Below, one piece after another: positions 48,263 to 59,900 of a stretch of 64,000 nucleotides of DNA (within the stretch, counting starts at the first letter, position 1; every line of letters begins with the position of its first letter). The translations under genes and the position numbers were made by a program. The notes under the pieces were generated by a model. It saw only the letters and a list, made by a program, of their open reading frames with translations. It searched no databases and had not been told where the DNA came from. The stretch comes from Ifrita kowaldi (Eukaryota; Chordata; Aves; Passeriformes; Cinclosomatidae), in NCBI GenBank assembly GCA_013398055.1, contig VZRS01015098.1:1-64000 (forward strand), given 5' to 3'.

Positions 48263-49989
48263 CACTTGATAGAGTAAGTTGTAGCTTTTTACAAAATAAA
48301 TACAGAATTTCAGAAAGAGAAATCAAGGGCATGTTTTTCCTTTTTCTGTCATTTAAGAAACATTTAAGAATGCCAGATTTAACCCCGTGGGGCAAAATAG
48401 TAGTAAATGGACACAGTTCCACTGACTTCAAAAGAGATACTACAGGAGATATGAATTTGGCTCCAAAATTCAATGAGGGAGCAATAAACAGAAAAGCTAT
48501 TCTGGGTGGAACAGAATTTTCTCAACAATAGTGACTTTCCATTAAAAAATATATTGAGGAAGGAAATGGGTCACAATATGGGAATGAAAATTCTAAACTG
48601 AGCAATAGGTGTGCAGTGGGACACAATCTGAAATTGATACAGAGGTATGTGGAATTATTTGAGAGTAGGGCGAGCTGAGCTTCCTGAATATTGTAGAAGT
48701 CAGATACCATTATTTTACAAATACTATGTGCTGGAGTTTGTGGATGTTTTAGAAAAAGGAAGAGCAGCAGTCAAGGTGAGGGGAGAGTGATATACATGAG
48801 AATTTAAGCAAAGGTGACAGTCACAGGGTGTGTCTGAAGCAGATTAATAGATGCAGGAAAATAGGAGTTGAGAAAAGTTCAGGATCAAGGATGAAATGAA
48901 GGTGACAAAGAGGTAAACCAAAATGTGAAGCATGGTTTTGAAAGAGTCAGGAATGATTGTATGGAGCAAAAGGATGTTCCTCTGCTGTGTGCAGAGCTTT
49001 ATTTCTCTCCTTCAGATGAATATGGCTTTTACGCAGGTGAGTAATCCTATTAATTCAATTTTTTTTCATACCAGCTATTGACTTCAAAGAAACTGTGTAT
49101 CTGAATAGGGTTCACAGAAGCAGTGATTTGCAGGCTCAGTGTTAAGTCTGACCTAACGGTCAATTTCAAGCTGCCCCAGGGCTCATCCTCGTCCCTGTGT
49201 CAGGGAGGCTTCGGATCCCTGTTAGCACTGTCATGTGCGAATGGCTCCTCTCTTTCACTGCAGCCTTCTCCACGCAGCCATCACCAGTGACCTCTGTGTC
49301 CTGGGACAAAGAGAAATGCCTTGCTGTGCAAGTCTTTGCATTTTCTGCCTGTTCTGTCTTAAGTAATTTAGTCAGAGACAAGGAAAACCCATGCATTATG
49401 GACTGCTAATTCTTGGCACACATCTGCCTTGTTAAGTGTGACTCACAAAGCTCAAACTGCAGAGTGTTTATCCATTTGAAATCCTGACACTTTTACTGTT
49501 ACAGAAGGAAAATGACTGATCACCCCTCTTAGAGTGTTGTTTTCCAAAATGTTACTATACTAAGGATTTCTAGGAACATCACTACTGCCATAAAGCATCA
49601 AGTTAGATTTTATTAGTGAGTATATGCTGAGTACTGTGCATGCAGAGCTGAAAATGCTATCTATAGTTGTGAATTAACCCTTATTTTTTTATTATATGAA
49701 CTTATAATATTTTTTTTCTTTCTGAGTTTTGTGAGTTGTGTTTATATGTTCTATTTTGGGAGGATATTTGAGAATCTGTTCAAAAGCAGCACAGAGTAGT
49801 AAAATAAGCAGAGGGCAGGACTTTGCAATTTATAACTGAGGTCATGCCACTTATTTACTATTTATTACTCATATTATTTCCCCCTAATGGTATGAATATA
49901 CTTTTTTGTTTGCTATGGTAGTTTTCTTAAACTCAAAAGTCAGATTGTCTCTTTATTGGATAATGCTTGCTCTGAAGCACCTGGAAACA
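48263..49989. other. Non-coding, nothing recognised
   Basis: The region is AT-rich unique sequence with frames of up to 76 codons. Short stretches near 48418 and 49078 match the TGACTTCA motif discussed in the findings. Confidence 0.5.
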
Positions 49990-50085
49990 GAAAAAGAAGA
50001 AATGGTGGGAAAATATGGACAAATGAAGGTACTTGCTCAAGGTCACCCTCCAAGCAAGTATCAGACCTGGGAAAAGATAAATACG
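49990..50085 (-). repeat. MIR-like SINE fragment, antisense
   Basis: The order GGGAAAATATGGACAAATGA, ACTTGCTCAAGGTCACCC, AGCAAGTATCAGACCTGGG parallels the antisense MIR sequence, in which GGGAAACTGAGGC..., ACTTGCCCAAGGTCAC and CAGAGCTGGG occur in that order. It is diverged and short. It sits inside a 137-codon plus-strand open frame (49906-50319), which is therefore better explained as repeat-derived than as a gene. Confidence 0.55.
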
Positions 50086-52860
50086 GAGTTGGCAAGTGAG
50101 CACTGTGAAAATGCCAAGGGCCAAAGCATATGTTTCATTTTTAGAGGAGCTACAGGGTGTGTAAAATGGAGCTACCTGAATAAATTAACCCATGATCTAA
50201 CCTACTGTATGCCCTGTAATACTCATAATATACCAGGCTTTGGGAGTGTTATGGAAGAGATGGCAGCCTCTGAGCAGGAGCTTGTTAGAAAAAGAATGGG
50301 TAGACCTGTGAGTGTGTAAGACTTGGACTTAAAGCCTTTAGCTGATTTGGGTTTGGAAAGTTTTCAGTGCTTTCAGAGGGTAAAAGATGAAAACATTTCT
50401 TCAACTTTTTCATGGAAAGAACTGAAATTGAATTTCTGCAAGAAATAGTAATTATAAGAACATAGAGCATCTATATTAAAAACAAACAAGCAAACAAACA
50501 AGCAACTGAAAATTTTTTACCAGCTCTAATTTTGAACATGAGACAAACACCGTGCCTTTCCCTGTTGTAGGAGGTGGGGTTTGGTAGCAGCTGCTGTGAG
50601 GATGGTATGAGTAAGTTCTCTGGAAAACCACCGTGCTAATGTGATGGGGAGTGGCCATGAGATGCAGGAATCATTTTATTTATTAAAAGCCATCACTCAC
50701 ATGCTGACAGGAAGGACAAATAAGCTACTGTGATTCTGGCCCAAGATGTGAAACCCTGATACTCATTCCTTACTCTACCTCTGTGCTCTGAGCTTCAGAT
50801 TAAAACTTCTCAGACATATTGAGTACTGAGATGTTTTTATTTTACTTTGCCATCCATAAACCAGGAGTTTAACACTTCCCTGCTTCACATGGGGTATTGG
50901 GTGGAAAGGAGCACGTGATGTCTGTGGAGCTGTATGGCTACAAAAGCCAGCAAGACATCCAAGGTTCTGTTGCTAAGGAATATTAAACAGGAATTCTGGG
51001 GGCAAAGGAGATATTGTATCCAGCAGTATCCCAAATTCTGGTGGACACAAAGGAAATGAATAAACTTGGACTCATTCATCTCAGCACCATTTAAAAGATT
51101 TGGACAATGAGTTCTCACTGGGAAAGGACAAAAATCAGTAATGGAATTTTTTTTTCAAGGCATCAAACAGGAAATTCCAAACAATGGAAAGCTTAAAACA
51201 TTAAATCTAGCACCAAGACTATGAATGTACTTCCTTTCATAGGTATTTGTTTAGATATGAAAAGAGTGAAAAATATTTATTGCCTTTTCTTTGGAGGCAA
51301 AGACAACATTTTTTAAAGTCGCAGGCATGTGATAGTTGGGTATGTTTATACACAGCTGAAGCAGATAGGCTGCAGATTTTATGGTTTGGGTATGGAGAGG
51401 CAGAAATTGCACAGCTCTCTGTGCTGATCTCCCCTGCATTCCTGGGAGGAGGGAACTGCAGAACTAAGCACTTCTGACGCTTGAAGAATTCACCAAGAGA
51501 CACTTGCCTAACCCTGTGATTACTTCTATCTGTGCCGATAAACATACTGTAAATCATTATGGTATGGGAAGTTGTCTCCTTGCATTGATTGCAGATAAAA
51601 GATGACATTTTAAACAAGAGAAAAATGAAGTCCTCCCGCTCCTGACATTTTCACCACTTCTTTTCTTTACTAATTTTCAATGTCAGAGGCAGTTTGTGCC
51701 AAAGTGCTAAAGTGTTGCTTCCATAGATTTGCAAAGTGAATTAAACTCTCCATCCATCTCCTCTGAAGAGTGTATTGATATGCTCCTCTGTGTGTGTGAG
51801 GCATAAGAGAAACAGATTTTCAGAGGCACAGAACTGGGGATTATATTTAAGAATTACCAGTTAGGCCACAGGTTTTCAAAAGAGTTGTATCCTGGCTTAG
51901 AGTTTAGCTTTCTGTCTCTGAGAAATCTGTGAGTGACTGTTCAAAACTGAGACATGCCTCCATTAGTGCACTGCCTTGGGCCCCAGCCCCACCCTGTCCC
52001 CTTGCTTTGTCTCTCAGAGCTGCTTGGTAGGTTTGTTACCAGAGTTAGACATGGAAATCTGGACACAGGCTAATGAAAGCCCTGCACCTTTCAGACAACC
52101 CTTTCAGTCACCATAAACATCTGGTCCCCAGGAAATCTCTTCCCAACATGCTTTTCTCTACCAGAGCCATAATTCTCCACGAGTTTCCCATAAGACATAT
52201 GAAAACCAGAGCAAAAAACTCTTCTCTGGATCTAAACAGTCACTACGCCTAAGTCATCAAAAATGATAAGCAAGATTTCCTGAAACAGGAAGTCTTATAA
52301 AAAGTATACAAATAAGCAAAAGTGAAAATATACTGGTATCCTTTAATTAATCCCTATTTTCAAGGCTCCTAAATTCACATTTTCCTAGTTTTATTTGATA
52401 AACTAGGGCTAGAATTGTATTTTTTAAAAAAATCTGATGTAAATTACATTCTTTTCCCGTAGTTCCAGTAAGTGGAATTTTAAAAAGGCTTTCCCAACAC
52501 CTCCAACTATTGCAATGTCTTTACAGATAAATTCCAGTCACAACCACTGACTTCAATGCTCTGCTTAAAAAATGTAATATATGCCACTATGTTTGGGAGT
52601 GGCTTTGCATAAGGAAATGGTTTTAAGTACACACAGGTGCTTCTAGAGTTATTAAAACTTGTTTGTCTCTAAAGTAATTTTGGGTGGGGAACAAAAAATA
52701 TTTGAACATGACAAGAGTGAAACAATGTCAATGATCTGTCCTGAACTCCACCAGTTCTCTATCAGTGCCTCATTTATGTGTATAGAACTCAAAAAAAACA
52801 CCAGAGACTGAGCACTGATGGGCAGAGGGAATGGTTTGGGAACCCACACAGCTGATCCCT
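50086..52860. other. Non-coding, nothing recognised
   Basis: The region contains a short AAAC/AAGC low-complexity tract at 50480-50504. The open frames are short (126 codons at most, 51237-51617 minus) and give no domain. Confidence 0.5.
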
Positions 52861-53035
52861 GACCTGGGACTGTGCTGGCTTGTGTCTTAGTCCTTGTCTG
52901 ACCTCGGGAGAGATCTTGCCCCCTCTGTCCCTCTTGTGCCTTATTTATCCTGTTTATAAGATGAGGTTAATGATTTTGACTTCTCTTGTAGAGCACATTG
53001 AGATCTGCCAATGAAAACTGTCACAGGAAGAAGGC
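52861..53035 (+). repeat. MIR-like SINE, sense
   Basis: The order TTGTCTGACCTCGGGAGAGA, TTGCCCCCTCTGTCCCTC, TTATTTATCCTGTTTATAAG, ATGAGGTTAATGATTTTGAC, then GTAGAGCACATTGAGATCTG and CAATGAAAACTG follows MIR. The central TGTGACCTTGGGCAAGTCA block, the CTCAGTTTCCCCATCTGTAA block and the sauropsid-type 3' end (AAAGCGCTTTGAGATCTA, TGATGAAAAG) are all represented. This is the best preserved MIR copy in the window. Confidence 0.7.
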
Positions 53036-55292
53036 TGAGGACTGTTACAATGACTGTAGTGGTCATTCCCAGGGCTTTTGAAATAATGAAGATAGTAATG
53101 ACCCAGCAACAGATCCTTCCACTAGATGGGCACTCAGTGGGTGAAAAATATTAATTGCATCAAATGCCAATTACATCTCTTAGGCAGCAAATATATTTCT
53201 CTCTTTATCTGGAGGTTAATATGTTTCTCTGTGATTTCTATAGGTTCCCTCTTGGCAGCCTGTGCCTAGCCAAGGAAAATATCTGAACACTGCTGTTATG
53301 CTTTGCTGAATCAGACCTTTCAAGATTATTTCCTGGGACTTAACATTTTGTCTAATTCCTTCATGGAGCTACTGGATCCTACTGCTGCATTTGCTCTTCC
53401 CGGCTGAGCTCAATTCATAGAGCCATCTAAATCACATCCCTAATTTTTTTGGTGTGGTTTAGCCCTTTAGGTCTGAAACTTATCCCTTTCCCTTATCTCT
53501 AATAGCCACAGTAATGTCATTTCTGTTTAGCACTTAATTTGATTTTCTTTTTTTTTTTTAGGGAATTTTACCCCTGAGAATTTTGTGTGTTTGGGCCACA
53601 CCACTATGAAGTGATGCAACCCATGTGGTTGCTTTGCCTCCAGAGACGCCTTGAACAAATACGGCCCTGAACCCAATTCCTGTTCACTTTATTGGCAGCT
53701 CTGGCTGTGCCACCAGCACAGATATGAAAGTGTCTTCCTGGACAATTCTTCAGTATTTGTCCCCACCATGACATTGCAAATGTTTTGCCAGGGATTTTAA
53801 AAAACAGGCAAGCCAAAATTTTAGCACAAATATGAAGCAAGTAGTAGGAAAAGATCATGAGATCAATACATATTTTTGGCCAAAAAACCTCTTGTTAAAA
53901 AAAAAAATCTTGGAGGCAATTACACGGCTTAAATTAAACCCCTGTAAAATTAGAGCAAGGACTGCAATGAATCAGGGAGAAGTCCGAGGGGTTTGTTAGC
54001 AGGTTGTAGCCCCTAGCGAAGGACAGACTGATTAATATTGAAACTGCCTCCAGCAAAGGGATCCTGTGTCAGGAGATGAGACCTGTACATTACTCACAGA
54101 GGTCTCCTGGAGGGGCCAAGAGCACTCTGAGCCTTCCAGTTTCAGTTTGACACTGGGTCAGAATGTACAAGCTTGGAAATGAACAGGAAAGAGTTTCACC
54201 TGCCTTGGGAAATTTATGATATTAGTATGCATAACACAATTTAATTCCCTTCCATAGATCCCATTCTGTTAGCTCACAGTAGGATCTAAATGCTATCCTT
54301 TTAGAAAAAGTTGTCTTGTTGTGTTTTGTTTTTTAAATAAATTTTCCCTCTGCTCCCCTTCTCCCTTTCCCTCTTCTCCCCTTTCATAAATCTTTTGTAA
54401 TCAAGATACTTTTCTCATTACAGTTTGTCTGACATTAAAAAATGTTTTAAAATTCATAGCACATTGCTTGATGTTAAGCTTTGCTCAATAATAGACCATT
54501 AGTTTACTTGATGCATGACTCTCTGAATACTTTGTACCAGTAAATATAACCAACTCATGATAATTACTGTGTGTAACATGTTTGCATTCAAACATGACCT
54601 TGAACTTACTTTTCAAACATTTCAGAAATGTCAGCTATGATGATGATCTTTGTACATTACTGAAAGGAGTTTCTGGGTCTGAATTGTGTAACACACATTT
54701 ATATCTATTAAAAATGACACAGTAGAGCTATTTTTATTGTTTTAAACTTTTAAAATACTTTTAAATCTCAGTAGCCCTCTGAGTCATGCAATCCTGTGAC
54801 CATCTTGGCACTTTTCCAATCCAAAAGTCTATTAAAAGGTTTGACAAAAGAAAGCTTAATTTATTTCAGAAGCAGTGACAAGGCCAACCTGCACACTTAT
54901 TAACACCCTGCTAAAAATGTCATAGGCATATAGCAGCACATTTTGCTGCGAGGTATGTAGTCCTACTCTGAAAAGCAAGTGGTATTATTTTGTGTAAAAA
55001 TGGACATTATAGTGTGTTCATCAACAACTGCAGCAAGTGAGGGTGATACAGTGATACAACCCCTGCTCTTGTGATCACCTAAGCTTGATGTTGATCCATC
55101 AGTTCCAGCAGGACCGGCCTCTCTGCAGGGAATGTGACAGTCCTGTGATGTGTTCCCCTGCCTTGGGCTTGGGCTTTAGGCAGCGAGCTAAGGAGGCCAG
55201 GATACACCATGATGTTGAAAACACACAGCTGCTGCTCCACTGCTCTCTGCTAGATGACAATGACCTTTAACTCACAGCTGGGAACTGACCCT
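53036..55292. other. Non-coding, nothing recognised
   Basis: This is AT-rich unique sequence with one 84-codon minus-strand frame (53604-53858) that has no domain. T-rich runs occur near 53548-53561 and A runs near 53897. Confidence 0.5.
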
Positions 55293-55314
55293 CACCTACA
55301 CGTTGGTGTAGGTG
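55293..55314. repeat. Perfect inverted repeat, 9-bp arms, 4-base loop
   Basis: CACCTACAC at 55293-55301 and GTGTAGGTG at 55306-55314 are exact reverse complements around GTTG. It is a small stem-loop in non-coding DNA. The CACCTAC arms resemble half of an E-box/ZEB-type site but this is only a motif match. Confidence 0.8.
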
Positions 55315-58300
55315 TTCTGCAATTACTGAAGAGCTTTTCTCCTGGTGGAAAAAAAAATCTCATAAGGAAGAAATTGTCTGTTGTCTAGGAATGGGTGTGG
55401 AGAAACGTGACTGCTTCCAAACCAGAGCATGACACCATCTCAGCTGAAGCTGCCTATGTTCAGAGAATGGGGAGATTCTTCCCTTCTTCATAAGTCTAAT
55501 CGCTCAAATGGTACATTTATGAAGAGTTAAAATTAGAGGGTCTCTGTCCTTGTGCTAAAAGCAGCAGCCAGTTCCACTTCTCTGAATCCTGTTTGCTTTC
55601 AAACTATTGAGGCTGCTTTTAATAACAAAGTGAAAGTGACACTGGTGCCAGTCATTTATATTCCCTTATGCACATTTACATGCAGCTTCTCCAAGTCTTT
55701 TCTAATTTGGGTACTGTCCACATTAGAATTCAAGCCATTCCAGCCACAGTTATGTTTAAATGTGGTTGATACTAGTTCAATCCCAGCATACCATTTCTGA
55801 CCACAGGGGAACCAGGATTTTTAAACTGTTGTTGCTCTTTCCCTTCCTTCCCAAAGCGATGCAAGCTGTGCTGTGCTGTTGAAGGCAGCTCAGGCCTCCA
55901 CTCAATATATATTGTGTGGTTTTGGTAGAGCCTCATATATTTTGACCTGTCTAGGCTCTGCTTCTGTTTCTCTGGGTAGACTATATGGACTGTGATTTGG
56001 TACCCACTATTCTGGCAGGCAGAAAACACAGTTCATTGTTGGAGGATGCTCAGACCTTTTGGGGAAAGACACAGAATGACATAGAAAGAAAATCCTCTAG
56101 GTCCGAAAGCATTGCATGAGAGCTGTGTTAAACAGGGATAACAGCAAACCCACTCCTCATAGCATCTCAGTAGCAAGGCTACTCCTTCCTCTTCAGAGGT
56201 TAAACGCTGCAGTTATGGCTAAAACTGAGCCATTTTGAGCAAGAATTCGTTATTCAAAAAGGTGGTTTGGATCTGCATTTTTTATGCTATGGTCAGAAAA
56301 TGGAGATTTTAGATATCACTGTGATTTGACTTGCATCTCCCAATGAAACAATGCACTAGTGTAAAATGGACCCATGTAGGCTGATTATGGCTGTGGGGAA
56401 TCCAACCCTCTGGAATTCTGTTTGAATAGCTGTCAATACAGGGTTTATATGATGGTGGAAGTAAATGCCCTGCAGTTCACTAAGCAGCAATGCAACAACT
56501 TCATTTTCAAACCCTCTGATACAATCTGGTCCAAAGCCTGACGTATCAGAGCAGGGACTGGGGCTAAAATTCATAAATCAATCTGGATTTAGCCCACCAG
56601 TTTGACTATTGCTATTTATCAGATGATGGAATCCTCATGCAGAAGTCAGATTTAAATCCTTGCCTATGCCTTAGCTCCTATAGTTGAAAACTTGGCCGTG
56701 GTTCACATTGAAACTCTTCTGTATACCTATAAAGGGTAGAAAATACATTTTCAACTCCTCAAGGTGAGAGAAAGATTGAAACTTAAAACAGAAAGTTGCA
56801 AATTTTTTGTCTATGTCATCAGGACATGCCATCCAGGAATTGCTACAAAAACTTTCTGACAGGGCAGACAACACAGTTTTTCAGATAGGAAAAACAAGTG
56901 TATACATTCTTAATACTGTTTCTCAAAAAAATCTTAGAAGCTTTTAAGGGAAAATATCTCAAGTTTCGATTATCTTGAAAGATGTGGTATTTGGCTCTTT
57001 TACCCAGGCCTTGAGTGAGAAATATCACCTTTGATTCACCTATTAAGAAGCTCTTATTTTTAGTTTTTTTAAGATTGAATATTAAAAGTAGTAAAATAAT
57101 TGATTTTTAAGTAAAAAATAAGAAGTAAAAAGTAAAAATGTATCACTTTGTAAGTCTCGTGGGAGGAAAGCTTTTAATGGAAAAATATCTCAAGCTTCAA
57201 TTAGGATACTATCTCAAAAATGTCTCAAGATCATAAATTAGAATAATCTAATTGGACTTACCTCATTTTTTATACCAGCTAAGAATGTGACCCTCTACAT
57301 GTATCTGCAGAAATCTTCAGTCAGAAATTATTCTTTATAAAGTGTTTTAAAGCCTTTGACGAGCTGTTGAATGGCAAAATTCAGTGCTTAAGGCCACCTT
57401 CTTTATCTTAATGGAATATTTGTGCAATTAAAGACAACATATTTTTGGTGTGGTGTACAGTTGAGTATTGTTAGTTCTGTCTCTCTAAAGAAGAAAAAGC
57501 TTTGTTTAGTGGAAATGACCCAAATTTCCACTAAATTTGTGTTTGGGGTACATGAAGGAATTTTTATTTTTCAAACAGAAACATATTCTTTTGATTAATG
57601 CACTTTCAGTCTTCAAAATGCCTTTGCTATATCCCTTTTTGGATGAAAAGCATGTGTTCACCTTCTAATAAACTGTTATACTACTGCTGGCACAACTTCT
57701 TACCACAGGTTTGCCACAGGAACCATGATTCACACTATCATGTGTTCTTGACTATTTCAAATTATAGTTATTAAGCAGTTCTGAGAAGGCAAAGCTCTTT
57801 AAAAAATCAGAACATCCTGCAAGGCCCCAACTGTTTTGCAAGCATGTCAGGTATCTCATCCCTGCTACCCACCCCTCTATGAATACAGACATGCATTTGT
57901 GTAGGGTTAGGTTCAGAGTTACATTCTGCAACAATCTTTTTTGACCCATTCATTCTTTGAAAGTGCTCTAATTTTAATTCCTTTTATTTTCTATTTTTCC
58001 ATTTCACAGTCCAACTTTTTACTACTAACCAGTTCATGCTTTCACTTCCCTGACAGTGTTTCAGAGTGTTACCAGCTCTCTTTCCTCTTGAACTTCTCTC
58101 AGCAACCCTTATTTCACTTCACACTTCCCCCTTCACCACAACCACTGTGCACCCAAATAACAGACCTGGGTCCTGCTATGACATTAAACCAACATGCATC
58201 AGAGACAGATTTGTGTTTCCTTCAGTGTTGGTCTTGCCAGTGTATTATGTGCTACAATTTTTTGGCTGCTTTTGGAAAAAGAAGTTAGCTAAGGGGAGAA

Positions 58301-58639
58301 AAGTTAGAAACTCCTATTGCAGAGGACATTAGTTGTTTTTTTTTGTGTTTTTTTTTTTTTTTAACGGGTGTGTCTGTCCCTGGGGCCCACAGCTTAAAAT
58401 AAATAAATCCCTGGGATGACTGTGCTGGCTAATTTGCAAGATAAGCCTTTTATGTTGGGATTTTGTCTGGACAAAGTGGACAGGCTGGAGAGCTGAACAC
58501 ACAGGCAAACCACTCACCGTGCCTCTTGCATCACACTCAGGCATAACTGATACGTTAATCACCAATGTTCAAACACAGTCGCCAGATATGATGCCAGAAA
58601 TAACTTCTGACCCTGTTATTTTTGTTGACCTACCATATT
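55315..58639. other. Non-coding, no recognised gene
   Basis: The region is AT-rich. A 33-base segment is present twice, 230 bases apart (near 56941 and 57171). T runs lie at about 58336-58362. The 115-codon plus frame at 57941-58288 has no recognisable domain and overlaps a second frame. Confidence 0.5.
56941..57203. repeat. Diverged direct repeat of about 33 bases, 230 bases apart
   Basis: The first copy (56941-56972) begins CTTTTAAGGGAAAATATCTC and continues AAGTTTCGATTA. The second (57171-57203) begins CTTTTAATGGAAAAATATCTC and continues AAGCTTCAATTA. They differ at a few positions and by one A. Flanks are not similar, so the unit is short. Confidence 0.7.
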
Positions 58640-59100
58640 TCTTCACTTTGGGCTCTGGTTGCTGACCCTCACTCACTTCTGGTTTTGAAATCAGTTTCAT
58701 AAGTGCCTTCCTCCCCCAGCTTTGCCTGTGTATGGAGCATCTCCCCGGCACAGCCCTCAGATTTCCCTGCGGAGCCCCTGGACCGCTGTGCCCGGCTGGC
58801 ACGGGTGCTGCGGGCACAGACTGAGTCACCGCTCCAGGCAGCGTTTGGTCAATTATGTCCCTGTCATTTGAGCTAATTCAGTCAAATGATACCGTGTCAC
58901 AGGACTTACTGTAAGGCCAGGGGATTTCTCCTGCTGCCTAAGCTGCTCAGCCTCAGCTGTCAGCAGTGACGGCACCGTGTGATCGCTGCCAGGGCCCGCC
59001 TGTGACCGGCCACCCCCAGCACTGCCAGCACCCCCTGCCCGCCGGGCACCCGCCTCCCTCCCTGACCGAGCCACAGCCTGGAGCAACTGGGAGAGGAATG
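58640..59100 (-). promoter_or_regulatory. Small CpG-rich patch, possible promoter
   Basis: About 20 CpGs are visible in 460 bases, against near absence in the surrounding sequence. The patch is clearly GC-rich. On the minus strand the body of the patch is followed by a consensus donor, CCAGAA then GTGAGT (plus-strand 58671-58676), so a first exon read leftwards is possible. Open frames there (58569-58829 and 58853-59146, minus) resemble no known protein. No TATA box is evident. Alternatively it may be a decayed GC-rich repeat. Confidence 0.25.
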
Positions 59101-59135
59101 GGAAGTCAAGCAGTGCAAATATAATTCTGTGATTC

Positions 59136-59594
59136 CATTGAGGCACTGGAGTGGGCCCAGAGAAGGGCAGCAGAATGGGGGAAGAGTTTGGGGCACACCA
59201 CCCTCGTATGAGGAGCTGGAAGGCTCAGCCTGGAGAAAAGAAGGTTCAGGGGAGACCTTATTGCTTTCTATCACTACCTGAAAGGAGGGTATAGCCAGGT
59301 GGGGATCGGCCTCTTCTGCCCGGCAACTACCAACAAGATAAGGGGGAATGGCCTCAGGTTGCACCTGGGGAGGTTTAGATTGGAAATTAGGAAAAATTTC
59401 TTCCCCACGAGGATTGTTGAGCACTGGAACAGGCTGCCCAGGGAAGTGGTGGATTCACCAGCCCTGGAGGTATTTAAAAGACCTGCAGATGAGTCACTCA
59501 GGGACATAGTTTAGTGGTGGGCTTGGCAGTGCTGCATTGACATTTAGACTCAATGATCATAGAGGTCCTTTCCAACCTAAACGATTCTATGATT
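59136..59594 (+). mobile_element. CR1 LINE 3' fragment, best preserved copy
   Basis: The sequence matches the young avian CR1 3' consensus nearly base for base. Ordered blocks include TGGAGTGGGCCCAGAGAAGG, CTGGAGAAAAGAAGGTTCAG, GGGGAGACCTTATTGC, ACTACCTGAAAGGAGGG and GGGGAGGTTTAGATTGG. Then come AACAGGCTGCCCAGGGAAGT, GGACATAGTTTAGTGGTGGG, AGGTCCTTTCCAACCTAAAC and the tail GATTCTATGATTTTTT. It is truncated at the 5' end near 59136. Lower divergence than the other CR1 copies suggests a more recent insertion. Confidence 0.95.
59299..59514 (+). pseudogene. Remnant of CR1 ORF2 C-terminus
   Basis: Seventy-one codons end in TAG at 59512-59514 and match the last part of CR1 ORF2. GLFCPATTNKIRGNGLRL is followed by GRFRLEIRKNFF, then HWNRLPREVVDSPALEVFK and DESLRDIV at the stop. 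The HWNRLPREVVDSP motif is intact, unlike in the copy at 43.8 kb. Because the element is 5'-truncated, the endonuclease and reverse-transcriptase domains are missing. The first ATG-like start is artificial. Confidence 0.88.
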
Positions 59595-59814
59595 TTTTTC
59601 TCTGAGCTTCACTGTGGTACCCAAGGGGATCATGTGTTTGAGTCTCTACTGCCTTTTCCCGTGTGCAATTCCTTGGTTTGCCATGGGATTAGTCCCATTT
59701 GACACTGGGATAAATGACAGTAGCATTTGCTCCTGTCTTGGAATAAAGCATTGCATTTAAATGGGCACGTTTTACTTGGATTGCAAAGTACTTTGCTGAT
59801 GTAAATTAAGTAAA
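59595..59814. other. Non-coding, nothing recognised
   Basis: Short unique sequence between the CR1 copy and the MIR-like fragment, without a usable open frame. Confidence 0.4.
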
Positions 59815-59900
59815 CCTCCTGTCAGCCCTTGGAGATAAACACAGAACATTATATCCTTTTTAGAGGTAGATAATCTGAGGCACAAAGGACTTGAGACAAG
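59815..59900 (-). repeat. MIR-like SINE fragment, antisense
   Basis: CAGCCCTTGGAGATAAACAC, then ATTATATCCTTTTTAGAGGT, AGATAATCTGAGGCACAAAG and GACTTGAGACAAG parallel the antisense MIR order. In that order CCTATGAGGTAGGTATTATTATCC is followed by TTTTACAGATGAGGAAACTGAGGC and AGAGAGGTTAAG. The copy is short and diverged. Confidence 0.55.

Noticed and set aside
49906..50319. 137-codon plus-strand open frame
   Set aside because: It contains an antisense MIR-like fragment, shows no domain, and starts in T-rich sequence without promoter or splice context.
50480..50504. Possible short direct-repeat array (AAACAAGC units)
   Set aside because: It is low-complexity sequence without spacers, not a CRISPR-like structure.
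56060..56100. ACAGAATGACATAGAAAG resembling the antisense CR1 3' end
   Set aside because: Only about 20 bases match and the following sequence does not continue along CR1.
58960..59424. 154-codon minus-strand open frame, the longest in the window
   Set aside because: It runs antisense through the CR1 3' fragment and the GC-rich patch; absence of stops there is a by-product of composition and repeat sequence.
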